Virus record (IMG/VR): IMGVR_UViG_3300025846_000034
Span: 1 to 29,548 of that record
Origin: a virus
Strand: one strand, 5' to 3'
DNA length: 29,548 bases
This document shows positions 1 to 7,694 of the stretch, in pieces; position 1 is the stretch's first letter, and every line of letters starts with the position of its first letter. The position numbers and the translations under genes were made by a program. The notes under the pieces were generated by a model, which was given only the letters and a program-made list of their open reading frames with translations, searched no databases and had not been told where the DNA came from.

Positions 1-44
1 AGCGACTTGGCCTTGACGGCTGCGACCGCGGTATTCTCGCTCAT
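1..44 (-). CDS. Partial gene, N-terminus only (first 14 codons)
   Basis: An ATG on the minus strand at 44 opens a frame (MSENTAVAAVKAKS...) that stays open to the window edge. It overlaps the stop of the preceding gene as ATGA, the coupling arrangement used throughout this phage, which is the main reason to believe it. It lies downstream of the coat gene, where head-completion or neck genes are usually found. Too little is visible to assign a function. Confidence 0.55.
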   Translation of the reverse strand, partial: MSENTAVAAVKAKS

Positions 45-382
45 TTCTTCGTCGCCATGAGCAGTTCCTTGCACCGCTGCTTGATGGCAGGGTCACGGTA
101 GAGCGACGCAGCCCACTCGATGTAGGTCCGGTCGGTCTTGATGACTTCCTCAGGGGTCTTGCCTGGATATGCCTTGCCACCAAAGACTAGCGTGACAGGA
201 GCCCCAGGCTGAACGTCCGGCTCAGTCACCGTCGCCACAGTCGGGCTCTTCTGGTTTGGGTCGCCGCTCTCCGTCCCCTTGACCTTCCCGTTTGCAGGGT
301 TCTGATCACACAGGGCCTCGTGACCATTCCTGGCCTCGACGTCCCAGCAGTCGGTTCCGCAATACTGACACTTCACGTGCAT
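41..382 (-). CDS. Small zinc-finger-like protein downstream of the coat gene
   Basis: This 113-residue protein has no recognised family. Its N-terminus carries a CxxC pair (C5, C8) followed by further Cys and His residues, the pattern of a small zinc-binding knuckle. The middle is rich in Pro, Thr and Lys and probably flexible. The C-terminal part (AYPGKTPEEVIKTDRTYIEW and following) looks helical. The ATG at 382 is chosen because GGGAGG sits 5 bases upstream; a longer reading would need a TTG start inside the hairpin after the coat gene. Position suggests a head-associated or head-completion role, but that is inference only. Confidence 0.7.
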   Translation of the reverse strand: MHVKCQYCGTDCWDVEARNGHEALCDQNPANGKVKGTESGDPNQKSPTVATVTEPDVQPGAPVTLVFGGKAYPGKTPEEVIKTDRTYIEWAASLYRDPAIKQRCKELLMATKK

Positions 383-402
383 AGATACCTCCCATTCATT
401 CA

Positions 403-422
403 AGGGGGCCCGAAGGCCCCCT
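403..422 (-). terminator. GC-rich hairpin with UUCG tetraloop after the coat gene
   Basis: On the minus strand an 8-bp perfect stem, AGGGGGCC with GGCCCCCT, is closed by a TTCG loop, giving the very stable C(UUCG)G tetraloop. It starts 11 bases after the coat stop codon. No uridine run follows, so it may be a weak terminator or a 3' stabiliser of the coat message rather than a full intrinsic terminator. Confidence 0.6.
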
Positions 423-433
423 CATTCTTAGAG

Positions 434-1552
434 CTAGTCAGAGATGAAGCGCTCCGCCATGCGAGGATCGAGAACCTTGACGCCGTACAGGATCTCGAAG
501 AGCATGGTGTCGATGTGGTTCGTGGTGTCGCGCTCATAGGTGAGCATCACGTTCAGCCCGTTGGAGAACAGGACCTTGCTGGGGCAAGCCTGTGAGGGAG
601 CTTCGGGAACCGAGACCATGGCGATGGCGTTCTTGTGGAAGGCCAGGGAGGTCGTCTTGCCCGAGGTCACGACGGTTTCGCCGGTGATGGCCTTCGCGCC
701 GGAGATGGCAATCTGGATGCCGGGGGCGAAGTAGATAGTCTGACCGTTCGCGGTCTGGGTGGCATCGGCGGTCAGTGTGTAGACCTGGGTGTCGCCCGCA
801 ATGGTGAATGTGTACCCATGGGGCAGAAGCCCGACGGTCGCGTCCGTGTCGGTGACGGCCATGGAGGTAGCGCCGAGAGCGACAGGAGTGGGCGTCGAGG
901 CGCCGGTCAGAGAACCTGCCAGCGTGCCTTCGGTCGCGACCTGCTGCGACATGGCGATGTCGAAGCCCATAGCCCGTTCGAAGAGGCCATTGGCGACGGC
1001 GTCCGTGTTCCCGCGGTTGGCCAGCGAGGCAATCGCGTCGATGGACATGTACTTCGCGTAGGACATGGGGTCAAGGACAAGCGCCCGCTGAGACGTGGGC
1101 ACCTTGCGGGTCGAGAGATCCGCGCTCAGGAGAGCGAGGTCGGCAAGCACAGCGGTCGCGCTCTGTTCCCGGACGTACGGGATGTCGCGGGCGAGTGCCA
1201 TGAGGTTGGTGTCGACCTTCTCCGCAATGGCACGGACGGCGGGAATGATGATCTGCTCGTTGAAGTCCTTGATCTTCAGCGAGGCGTCTTCGGCGGTGTA
1301 GGCGACCAGGACGCCATCGCGGTGGTCGATCTTGAGCGAGATACTGGATTCGGTCACGCCCTGAACGGTCATGCCCGCCTGAACAGGCTCGGCGGTGAAC
1401 GTGGCCGGGCGCTTCACCGTGATGGTGTCGCCGACCTTGACGAACTCCTTGCTGAACCCGCGGTGGACAAGGTTGCCCATGACCAGAGCGGACTCCAGCT
1501 GCATCAGGAACTCGTTTGCTACAACAGTAGGGGTAATGAACACATTAGGCAT
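434..1552 (-). CDS. Major capsid (coat) protein, P22 gene 5 type
   Basis: This 372-residue protein is the likely major coat protein, HK97-fold, of the phage P22 coat family. Support: an N-terminal MPNVFITPTVVANEFLMQLE segment typical of these coats, then a GDTITVKRPATF strand region, a long helical stretch around 95-150, and a C-terminus ending in LYGVKVLDPRMAERF, the usual last strand of the family. Residues about 205-300 form a Thr/Gly/Ala-rich beta insertion that could play the part of the P22 I-domain, though placement is uncertain. AGGAGG lies 10 bases upstream of the ATG and overlaps the scaffold stop. Gene order portal, head protein, scaffold, coat agrees. Confidence 0.88.
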   Translation of the reverse strand: MPNVFITPTVVANEFLMQLESALVMGNLVHRGFSKEFVKVGDTITVKRPATFTAEPVQAGMTVQGVTESSISLKIDHRDGVLVAYTAEDASLKIKDFNEQIIIPAVRAIAEKVDTNLMALARDIPYVREQSATAVLADLALLSADLSTRKVPTSQRALVLDPMSYAKYMSIDAIASLANRGNTDAVANGLFERAMGFDIAMSQQVATEGTLAGSLTGASTPTPVALGATSMAVTDTDATVGLLPHGYTFTIAGDTQVYTLTADATQTANGQTIYFAPGIQIAISGAKAITGETVVTSGKTTSLAFHKNAIAMVSVPEAPSQACPSKVLFSNGLNVMLTYERDTTNHIDTMLFEILYGVKVLDPRMAERFISD

Positions 1553-1566
1553 AGTTTAGACGCCTC

Positions 1567-2172
1567 CTAAGCGTCAGGGTGTGCTGTCCTCCATGCGCGG
1601 TACTGCTCTGGGGTCATACCGTCGACCTCAGCCGCGGAAGGATTGGTAATACCTCCACCGGCTCCCATACGGTATCCGGAACCGGTCGGTGCTACGAGAT
1701 ACGCTTTGGCTTTGAGTAGTTCGTCGACAGCCTCTTTGGCCCCGGTCACTTTGCCGTCTGCTTCGATCTTGACCTTGGACTTGTCGATCAAGGCAACGAC
1801 CGCCTCAGGATCGACAGCCCCAGCAGTGTGAGCTGCTGCGAGGACGGCATTGGTGATCTGTGCCTGCTGCACGGCGGTCTTGAGGCTCGTCAGCTCGGCG
1901 TCCTTGGTAGCAGCAAGCTCTTTGAACTTGCCTTGCTCTGCCAGGGCTGCTTCGTCGGCTGTCTTCTTGTCGCTGGCGATCTTGTCGAGCTGTGCCTGCC
2001 TCTCGTCTGCCTTCTTCTCGGCAGCTACAGCTCTCACATCCATCTCGTGAAAGCGCTCGTAGGGGATCGTCGCCTCATGCTGCTTCTCTTCGACGCCTGT
2101 CTCCGTTTTTACGACCGTCGTCGTGGTGTCGGCTGCTTTCTCTTCGCCTGGTGCAAAGTTCCTTACCATCAT
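1567..2172 (-). CDS. Phage scaffolding protein (coiled coil)
   Basis: A 201-residue, highly charged protein directly before the coat gene, the classic place for a scaffold. Residues about 37-105 are a predicted coiled coil rich in Ala, Lys, Glu and Gln (DERQAQLDKIASDKKTADEA and onward). A second helical part (about 125-160) follows, and a Gly-rich linker leads to a short C-terminal tail (MTPEQYRAWRTAHPDA) that could contact coat. The start is the first of two ATG codons, with AAGGAG 6 bases upstream. Scaffolds guide procapsid assembly and then leave or are cleaved. The family is assigned by composition and position, not by a sharp motif. Confidence 0.78.
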   Translation of the reverse strand: MMVRNFAPGEEKAADTTTTVVKTETGVEEKQHEATIPYERFHEMDVRAVAAEKKADERQAQLDKIASDKKTADEAALAEQGKFKELAATKDAELTSLKTAVQQAQITNAVLAAAHTAGAVDPEAVVALIDKSKVKIEADGKVTGAKEAVDELLKAKAYLVAPTGSGYRMGAGGGITNPSAAEVDGMTPEQYRAWRTAHPDA

Positions 2173-2213
2173 GTCAGTCTCCTTTTACGTCTTAACGCCG
2201 ACGCGGCGAAGTC

Positions 2214-2465
2214 TTACGAACGGTTGTTTGCATTGCTTGATCCCTTCAGTAAATCGAGTCTGCCTTCCCCCAGGACGTCGCCCGACCTGCACAGGCGGGC
2301 CTCTGCGTCGAACGCTCGGTTGCGCCACGTATTCAGTTCGTCCGAGAGCTTCAGATAGGCAGCCATCGGAACGCTTCCCTGCGGTGGCGGCAGCAGGCCC
2401 TTCGCCTGATTCTGCTTCGCCTGCTCTGCTTGCCGGGCGCGGAAGGCGATCATCTTCTCGGTCAT
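2214..2465 (-). CDS. Small hypothetical protein between head protein and scaffold
   Basis: An 83-residue protein not recognised by family. The first 20 residues are a basic, Gln/Ala-rich helix (MTEKMIAFRARQAEQAKQNQ), followed by a Pro-rich turn and a second helix with a probable amphipathic face (AAYLKLSDELNTWRNRAFDA). Its start overlaps the stop of the head morphogenesis gene as ATGA, so it is probably coupled to it. Its location in the head cluster suggests a minor capsid or assembly factor, by position only. Confidence 0.65.
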   Translation of the reverse strand: MTEKMIAFRARQAEQAKQNQAKGLLPPPQGSVPMAAYLKLSDELNTWRNRAFDAEARLCRSGDVLGEGRLDLLKGSSNANNRS

Positions 2466-3265
2466 AGTTGCTTCAATGCCGCGATCATCTCGTCGGCGCT
2501 CGGTAATACGTCATTCCAGCTGTCCACGCAGAAGGGGTGATACGGTGGCAAATCTGCGCCTTCCTTGTCCACGATGATCCTTGTCCCCGGAGCTCCGATG
2601 GCAGCGGCACAGATCTCACACGTCGGGTCGCCGTCGTCGCCACGCACGAGCTCCACCTTCGAGATGAAGGGCATGGCATCCGTGATGGCCTTGCGGTCAC
2701 AGGTCCACGCCGTGTTGACCTCGTTGACATACAGCCTCTTGACGTTGAAGGCCAGGTTGTCCGTTCCCTTCTGGGTGAGTGACGCGGCGAGCTTGTCCTC
2801 AACCTGCTTGAACGACCAGCCCTCGTTGACGGACTGTGTGATCACGTCCGTGATGGTGTGCTGCGCCCCGTCGGCATAGTTCCAGAGGGCCTTCGAGAGC
2901 GAGAACCCTTCCGTCTCTCTCCACTTCTTGACTTCGGCCAGGGCGACGGAATCGAACCCGCCGCCGAGGATATAGCCAAGCGCCTGCTGCCACGGGGCAG
3001 GAAGGGCGATAGGATACTGGGCGAGATACACCTTGTAGCTCTCTGCCTGGTACTTGTCGGCCAGGGCGAGCACCTGCTTGACGAGGCTGTCGCACATCCG
3101 GACGCCCTGAATGGCAGCCCACGAGGTGAGCGCGTCCAAGGCGGTCCGGCCCGTCTTCGTGGTCAGCAGCGCGCCACCTTGCTTCGCCAGCGCAGAGGCC
3201 TGCTCCACGTAGGCGTTCACGTAGGCTTGTGTATGCTGTTCAGCGATGTTGGCGAGTTCGTTCAC
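2462..3265 (-). CDS. Head morphogenesis / minor head protein (SPP1 gp7, Mu gpF-like)
   Basis: A 267-residue protein of the SPP1 gp7/Mu F group, which binds the portal and enters the procapsid. The C-terminal domain shows the family pattern: a helical region with NVKRLYVNEVNTAWTCDR, then DPTCEICAAAIG and LPPYHPFCVDSW, whose Cys and His residues resemble the metal-binding site of this family. The N-terminal half is helical. The start is GTG at 3265, overlapping the portal TAG stop, with GGAG 4 bases upstream. The order terminase, portal, this gene, scaffold, coat is conserved among SPP1-like head modules. Confidence 0.85.
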   Translation of the reverse strand: MNELANIAEQHTQAYVNAYVEQASALAKQGGALLTTKTGRTALDALTSWAAIQGVRMCDSLVKQVLALADKYQAESYKVYLAQYPIALPAPWQQALGYILGGGFDSVALAEVKKWRETEGFSLSKALWNYADGAQHTITDVITQSVNEGWSFKQVEDKLAASLTQKGTDNLAFNVKRLYVNEVNTAWTCDRKAITDAMPFISKVELVRGDDGDPTCEICAAAIGAPGTRIIVDKEGADLPPYHPFCVDSWNDVLPSADEMIAALKQL

Positions 3266-4623
3266 TAGGCTCCGATGTTCGGCAGCTTGAAGATGGACGT
3301 CGCTGCCTGCCGCTGTTCTTCCTGCCGCTCAGCGATGATCTGGTCGATCTGCGTCTGGTTCATGCCCTGCCTGCGCAGGAGCTCAGCCTGCGAGATGGCA
3401 CCGGCGGCATAGAGCTTGAGGTCGGTGTCGATGTTACTCTGGACAAACGGCTCTTCCCACTCGACGTGCACCGGGATGATGTTCTGGGTTCGCACGAGTA
3501 GGATGAGTTGGAACACCCGCGCCCAGGCAGAACCGAGGGTGGTCTGTGCCTCATAGACCTTGTCGATGAGTGGCCCGCTCATTTCCTGCATTGCGACGCC
3601 GGAGGGGGCCGCTTTCGGGTCCAGGTAACTCATGGGAGTAGCCGTCACGCGTGCCAGGTGGTCGATACGCTTGTCCACGGAAAGCCACATGTCGGCCATG
3701 ATCTGCGGCGGGATAACGGTGAGCGATGCCTTCTCGTTGTCTAGCATCCACGCGCCCCACACTTCCCGGGAGAGGCCGTCTGGGTTCTTCTTCAGGAACT
3801 CGTCACTGTCGATGCCAAAAACCGCCACTTGCTGTCCGCCGTTGAAGTACGAGCGGATCATCGCGTCCTGGACCAGGCGGTTGATGTCGTTCTGGATAGG
3901 CAGCGCGTTCTCCAGTTCACTGGTCCCGAAGGCCGACAAGCCGATCTTGTTGCGGAAGTGGACGACCGGGATGACGTCGAGGTCGTTCTTGACGATGCCT
4001 TCCAGGCCGTCGAACATCCAGTCATGCCAGGCGTTGCCTTCACCTGATACGCTGTATTCCCGATGGACGGTCTTGGCGGTCATGGTATCGCGACGAACGA
4101 CGGGCTTCCCCACGAACATCTTGCCGAGTTCCTCTTCGTTCCACTGATGCACACACCGAATCGGCTTGAGCTTGTCGGCGGGCGAGTAGGTCATGTCGAT
4201 GTCCTGAGATGCCAGCACGCGCACAAAGGCATGCCCCGTCTTCTTGCCGAGCTCGTCATATTCCGGCCAGACGACCATGAAGCCGTCGCCATCAATGCCC
4301 GTCGTGCGGTGGATCTCCGTGCTCTGCAGTTCCAGCTGGTTGTACTCGTATTCTTCGGTCAGGATCGCCTGATCGGCGTCTGTCCCGCCTGTATAGCTCT
4401 TCAGGTCCAGCTTGGCAACCATCGCGTCGACCACCGCCGCGCAGAGGTTGGTCCGGATGCCCAGCCGGCCGGCGAGTTCCGCCTGAATCTTGAGTGGCAG
4501 ATAAACCCGATACATGCCCTCATAGGCGTTCTCGTAGAGGGCAATGCGGGACTTGCCGCGCTGAACGGCCAGGGCTTCGCTGCGACTAAACGACTGCTCG
4601 ATGACGTCGACTGTCTCAAACAT
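3265..4623 (-). CDS. Portal protein, SPP1 gp6-like
   Basis: A 452-residue portal protein, forming the ring at one capsid vertex through which DNA is packaged and leaves. The N-terminal region (RLGIRTNLCAAVVDAMVAKL), the following GIDGDGFMVVW segment, and the later GTSELENALPIQNDINRLVQ and AAPSGVAMQEMSGPLIDKV stretches match the gp6-type portal family; length is also usual. The ATG at 4623 is chosen because GGAGGG lies just upstream; the frame is open further, but that would extend far into the terminase gene. With this start it overlaps the terminase stop by only 8 bases. Confidence 0.9.
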   Translation of the reverse strand: MFETVDVIEQSFSRSEALAVQRGKSRIALYENAYEGMYRVYLPLKIQAELAGRLGIRTNLCAAVVDAMVAKLDLKSYTGGTDADQAILTEEYEYNQLELQSTEIHRTTGIDGDGFMVVWPEYDELGKKTGHAFVRVLASQDIDMTYSPADKLKPIRCVHQWNEEELGKMFVGKPVVRRDTMTAKTVHREYSVSGEGNAWHDWMFDGLEGIVKNDLDVIPVVHFRNKIGLSAFGTSELENALPIQNDINRLVQDAMIRSYFNGGQQVAVFGIDSDEFLKKNPDGLSREVWGAWMLDNEKASLTVIPPQIMADMWLSVDKRIDHLARVTATPMSYLDPKAAPSGVAMQEMSGPLIDKVYEAQTTLGSAWARVFQLILLVRTQNIIPVHVEWEEPFVQSNIDTDLKLYAAGAISQAELLRRQGMNQTQIDQIIAERQEEQRQAATSIFKLPNIGA

Positions 4624-6199
4624 TCCGCCCTCCATGGCTCTGTCTCTGTGCGTTGGCCTGGGTGTAGCACCCGTCGGCAGTGTCGTACAGGTCGTCATGC
4701 GCTCCGACACCGAGCACGCTCATCTCGTCGAGGAAGGCCTCGTTCCACGGCCCTTCGACGATGCAGACGTTCCCCATCTCGGCGGCAGCCAGGAACGCAG
4801 CACCGCGCTCGAACTTGTTGCCCGTGACCTTGTCGCCGTGGAAGTCATAGCCAGGGAGAACATGGCGGGCGTAGTTGTCGATGGTGTTCACACCCGATGA
4901 CCCAGGCTCCTGCTCCATCCAGATGGCGAGGTGCGTCTTCCGCGCCAGGACATACTCCGTGTCCAGCTGGGCGCACTGCTTGACCAAGGCCTCGACATAC
5001 ATGGGGCTCAGGCGATCGCGCGTCATATGCAGGATGTAGAACACGCCCTCGAGCATGCCACCCAGGCACGACGCGGTGTAGTCCGGGTCCTTGCCGGGCC
5101 GCACTTCGGTGGCAGCGAGATCCCAGCGGCGAATGAGCTGCTTCACGGCAGCGGGCGCAGCGGGCACGATCTTGAACCACTCGCGCTTCGCCAGGGCCCC
5201 TTCACGCGGGACCGGGTTCTGCTGGTACTGAGCTGAATAGCCATAGGAACCGAGACGTTCCTTCGCGGCAGCCAGTTCGTCAGGGCCTTCGCGTTCCGGC
5301 CAGAGCAGGTCGCCTTCCTTACGCTCAACGACGTCGCCGGACAGCGGGAAGATCATGCGCTCGTCGTGTTCGGCGGTCGTGGGGATGGTCAGGAACGTCC
5401 AGTCGTCGTGTTGGCGCGTTGCTTGGATATGGCCAATGAGGTCCTGGGTATGAAGCCGCTGCATGATGACGACAATGGCGTCCTCCTTCTTGTTGTCGAG
5501 GCGGTCGTAGAAGCTGCGGTCGAAGAAGGTGTTGGCAGCGTCGCGGTAGGCCTCGCTGTCTCCATGGACGGCAGCGACAAGATCGTCCGCTACGAGGAAG
5601 TTGCCACCGAAACCGGTCACGTTCGACGCAACGGTCATAGCGCGCATGACGCCCATTGCCGTGTTGGAGTATTCCGTCTTGAGGTTGTTGTCGCCCGCCA
5701 GCTGGACCTTGTCGCCCCAGCGCTCTGTGTACCAAGGCGAGCTGAGGATGGCACGGCGGTCAAGGGAGTGCTTCGTGCTCAGCGTCTCAGAATGACTCGC
5801 GAACAGGAAGCGTGCGCCGGGCTTCTGTGTCCAGTGCCAGGTCGGCCACATGATGGACACGAGGGTGGACTTCATGCAACGTGGCTCGATCTCGATTGCA
5901 AGGCGCCTGATCTGATGCATGCTGACTGCCTGCAGATGTTCGCAGATATAGCCGATGTGCCAGTTGTCGATATAGTCGGTGCTCGGATTGATGATCGGCC
6001 AGGCGCGGGCAGTGAACTCGGACAGCGACCGTCCGCAGAGTTCGGCTTCGATCGCCGGGGCATTCTCGACGAGGAACTTCAGAGCCGCAGAGTTATCAAT
6101 CTCCGGTAACTTCCGTTTGCGGAGGTTCAGCGTCGGCTGCACCCCGCTCTGCAAGCGTGTTCCATTTTTCGCAGCATAAATATTCGGGGCGGGTATCAT
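4616..6199 (-). CDS. terL: Terminase large subunit (ATPase and nuclease)
   Basis: A 527-residue DNA-packaging motor. The ATPase half has a deviant Walker A (EPRCMKST, about 105-112), a Walker B (FLVADDL, about 201-207) and a motif III-like MQRLH (246-250). The nuclease half has RWDLAAT with a metal-binding Asp at 360, an acidic region near 428-432, and DDLYDTADG (502-510) supplying the last acidic residues. It docks on the portal encoded next. The Walker A lacks the usual glycines, as seen in several phage terminases. The start has only a weak AGG nearby; about 70 bases separate it from the small subunit gene. Confidence 0.95.
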   Translation of the reverse strand: MIPAPNIYAAKNGTRLQSGVQPTLNLRKRKLPEIDNSAALKFLVENAPAIEAELCGRSLSEFTARAWPIINPSTDYIDNWHIGYICEHLQAVSMHQIRRLAIEIEPRCMKSTLVSIMWPTWHWTQKPGARFLFASHSETLSTKHSLDRRAILSSPWYTERWGDKVQLAGDNNLKTEYSNTAMGVMRAMTVASNVTGFGGNFLVADDLVAAVHGDSEAYRDAANTFFDRSFYDRLDNKKEDAIVVIMQRLHTQDLIGHIQATRQHDDWTFLTIPTTAEHDERMIFPLSGDVVERKEGDLLWPEREGPDELAAAKERLGSYGYSAQYQQNPVPREGALAKREWFKIVPAAPAAVKQLIRRWDLAATEVRPGKDPDYTASCLGGMLEGVFYILHMTRDRLSPMYVEALVKQCAQLDTEYVLARKTHLAIWMEQEPGSSGVNTIDNYARHVLPGYDFHGDKVTGNKFERGAAFLAAAEMGNVCIVEGPWNEAFLDEMSVLGVGAHDDLYDTADGCYTQANAQRQSHGGRNV

Positions 6200-6269
6200 A
6201 ACGCGACCTGCAGACCGCTATCCATGCGGCGTACTCCTGCGGAATACGAACATCGGAACACGAAGGGCG

Positions 6270-6836
6270 TCACGATTTCCCCGTCACTTTGGCAACTAAT
6301 CCGAGAGCAGACGCCAGGTCGGACATGGACGCCTTGCTGAGGTCGACCTTGAGGTTCCCCTCCGGAGGCTTGTCACCGAGTGCCACTTTGCCAACGTCCT
6401 GGGCGATGCGAACCGCCTGTGCAATGTCCTTGGCAGCCCGCTGGAGTACCACTTGCTTTCCTTCCCTGTCTAGGGTGATCTGCCCCTTCAGCTCGTCGTC
6501 GACCAACGTAAGGATTTTGTGTGCATATTCCAGCAAGGTCGTGTCAAAGGACGCACCTTCGCTGGCAACGAGTTCCGACTTCTTTTCGGTCGTCTGCTCG
6601 TCGACACGGGCGAGGAACCGCTCACGCTTGATGTCCCATTGCTCCTTGGTCGCCTGCCGGCTCACGACCTCGCGGGCGGTGCCATAACTGAGGGCAAGCT
6701 GGGTCAAGGTTACGGCAGGTGCCGCCGTGATGAATTCGTGACTCATCCGTGACCAATCGATGGTATTGCGAGTATGCTTGACAGGCGCTCTCTGCGCCTT
6801 GGTTGACTTCTTCGGGCTGATCGGGAGCTTAGACAT
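6270..6836 (-). CDS. terS: Probable terminase small subunit
   Basis: A 188-residue protein placed directly before the large terminase. After a basic N-terminal tail, residues about 40-75 (VTLTQLALSYGTAREVVSRQ and following) form a helix-turn-helix typical of small terminases, which bind the packaging site. The middle is helical and acidic, suited to oligomerisation, and the C-terminus (SMSDLASALGLVAKVTGKS) may contact the large subunit. The family was recognised from the helix-turn-helix plus gene order. A purine-rich AAGGGG lies about 10 bases before the ATG. Confidence 0.8.
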   Translation of the reverse strand: MSKLPISPKKSTKAQRAPVKHTRNTIDWSRMSHEFITAAPAVTLTQLALSYGTAREVVSRQATKEQWDIKRERFLARVDEQTTEKKSELVASEGASFDTTLLEYAHKILTLVDDELKGQITLDREGKQVVLQRAAKDIAQAVRIAQDVGKVALGDKPPEGNLKVDLSKASMSDLASALGLVAKVTGKS

Positions 6837-6857
6837 CGCAAGCCCCTTGCTTCGACA

Positions 6858-6983
6858 TCACGGGACGATAACCGGCCGAACCGTGAGCATCTGTGACAAG
6901 GGGCCTGCAGTAGAAGGAGGGCATGTGATGGCACGTAAACCACGCGACATCATATCAGTGTCTGTGCCGTACCCTCGTTTCAT
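6858..6983 (-). CDS. Possible 41-residue peptide gene heading the packaging block
   Basis: An ATG at 6983 lies 10 bases after the GGAGG of the block-start element and opens a 41-codon frame ending in TGA at 6858, shortly before the small terminase. The product (MKRGYGTDTDMMSRGLRAIT...) is basic and has no recognised domain. It may be a real small protein or a translated leader that carries ribosomes toward the terminase genes. The strong initiation signal is the only real support; the composition is not clearly that of a protein. Confidence 0.4.
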   Translation of the reverse strand: MKRGYGTDTDMMSRGLRAITCPPSTAGPLSQMLTVRPVIVP

Positions 6984-6993
6984 CGCGCTGCGA

Positions 6994-7016
6994 CCTCCTA
7001 GATCGGTTGTGCACCC
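6994..7016 (-). promoter_or_regulatory. Block-start element, copy 1 (packaging/head block)
   Basis: The minus strand reads GGGTGCACAACCGATCTAGGAGG, sharing a core (CACAACCGATCTAGGAGG) with five other places in the window, each at the head of a gene block. It contains a perfect AGGAGG ribosome binding site. The extension GGGTGCAC is shared only with the copy at 20785-20807. Confidence 0.75.
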
Positions 7017-7018
7017 TC

Positions 7019-7046
7019 ATGTTATGTTGTTGTAGTTGTTGTTCAA
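7019..7046 (-). promoter_or_regulatory. Candidate sigma70-type promoter for the packaging/head genes
   Basis: The minus strand has TTGAAC (7041-7046), a 16-base spacer and TAACAT (7019-7024), each matching 4 of 6 consensus bases. The start site would fall near the GTGCAC of the block-start element. The spacer and leader are rich in CAA repeats and so should be unstructured. The -35 overlaps the AP2 gene stop codon. Moderate fit only. Confidence 0.4.
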
Positions 7047-7567
7047 CTTTCAGCGACTGTTACTAATCCTGCAGGGAAGTTCAGGTGGACACGGCTGCCA
7101 ACCATGCCCTTGTTCGCGTACTCGCGGGCGATGCGGTCGTGCTCCCTGGCCGCGGTCTCCGGGTCGTTCACGTAGCGGCTGGTGACGACATGCGTCTTAT
7201 GAGTCTTCGGGTTCGTCGTATTGACCACTGCCCGCCACTTGCCCTTGCCAACGGGCGCGATGCCAAAATAGGTATGCTTCGGCGCCAATGGCTGAATGGG
7301 GCGGACATACTTGGCGTGAGCAGACGGCAGACACTCTATCCTCTCGAGGACCGTCCCATTCCATAAGCGGTACATGCTCCGGGTACCATCGGCCGTCTGT
7401 AGAATGACCTTGCCCTCCATGATGCGCAGATCGGCTACGACATCCGTGAGCAGATTCAAGAATCCGAGGACCGGTCCCGACAGTTCGCATAACGTGTGTG
7501 ACGCGCTCAATATGACATATCCTCCAGCCGCGAGCGCTGCGGCCACATGCTCTCCAGTGTTTGTCAT
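7043..7567 (-). CDS. AP2-domain DNA-binding protein without a nuclease domain
   Basis: A 174-residue protein whose C-terminal part, about residues 98-167, is an AP2 domain: YFGIAPVGKGKWRAVV, then a strand pair, then AAREHDRIAREYANKG and a terminal LNFP. In phages this DNA-binding fold is usually joined to an HNH nuclease in homing endonucleases. Here residues 1-95 show no HNH motif and are of unknown role, with a hydrophobic N-terminus (VAAALAAGGYVILSAS). It may be a homing endonuclease remnant or a domesticated transcription factor. GGAAGGA lies upstream of the ATG. It sits between early and packaging genes, where a late-gene switch could act. The 127 bases beyond it (7568-7694) hold no clear gene. 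Confidence 0.8.
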   Translation of the reverse strand: MTNTGEHVAAALAAGGYVILSASHTLCELSGPVLGFLNLLTDVVADLRIMEGKVILQTADGTRSMYRLWNGTVLERIECLPSAHAKYVRPIQPLAPKHTYFGIAPVGKGKWRAVVNTTNPKTHKTHVVTSRYVNDPETAAREHDRIAREYANKGMVGSRVHLNFPAGLVTVAES

Positions 7568-7694
7568 GTGCTGTTCCTTCCCGGCGCCAAACGCCAGCGT
7601 TCCTCGTAGTGCCCTTTTTATCCTTCCTTCGGCGCAGCGCCTTTCATTGGCCGGTTTTCCATTGCGTGGCGCTGCGGTCGTACTGCCCTGCCTT

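Noticed and set aside
635-1570. A long plus-strand open frame (311 codons) opposite the coat gene
   Set aside because: It mirrors the minus-strand coat gene, has Gly/Arg/Asp-rich composition typical of shadow frames, and lacks a ribosome binding site.
4624-4710. A longer N-terminus for the portal protein
   Set aside because: It would run far into the terminase gene, and the ribosome binding site fits the internal ATG at 4623.
4063-6109. Plus-strand frames of about 250 codons opposite portal and terminase
   Set aside because: They are antisense to strongly supported genes, with no initiation signals and no recognisable domains.
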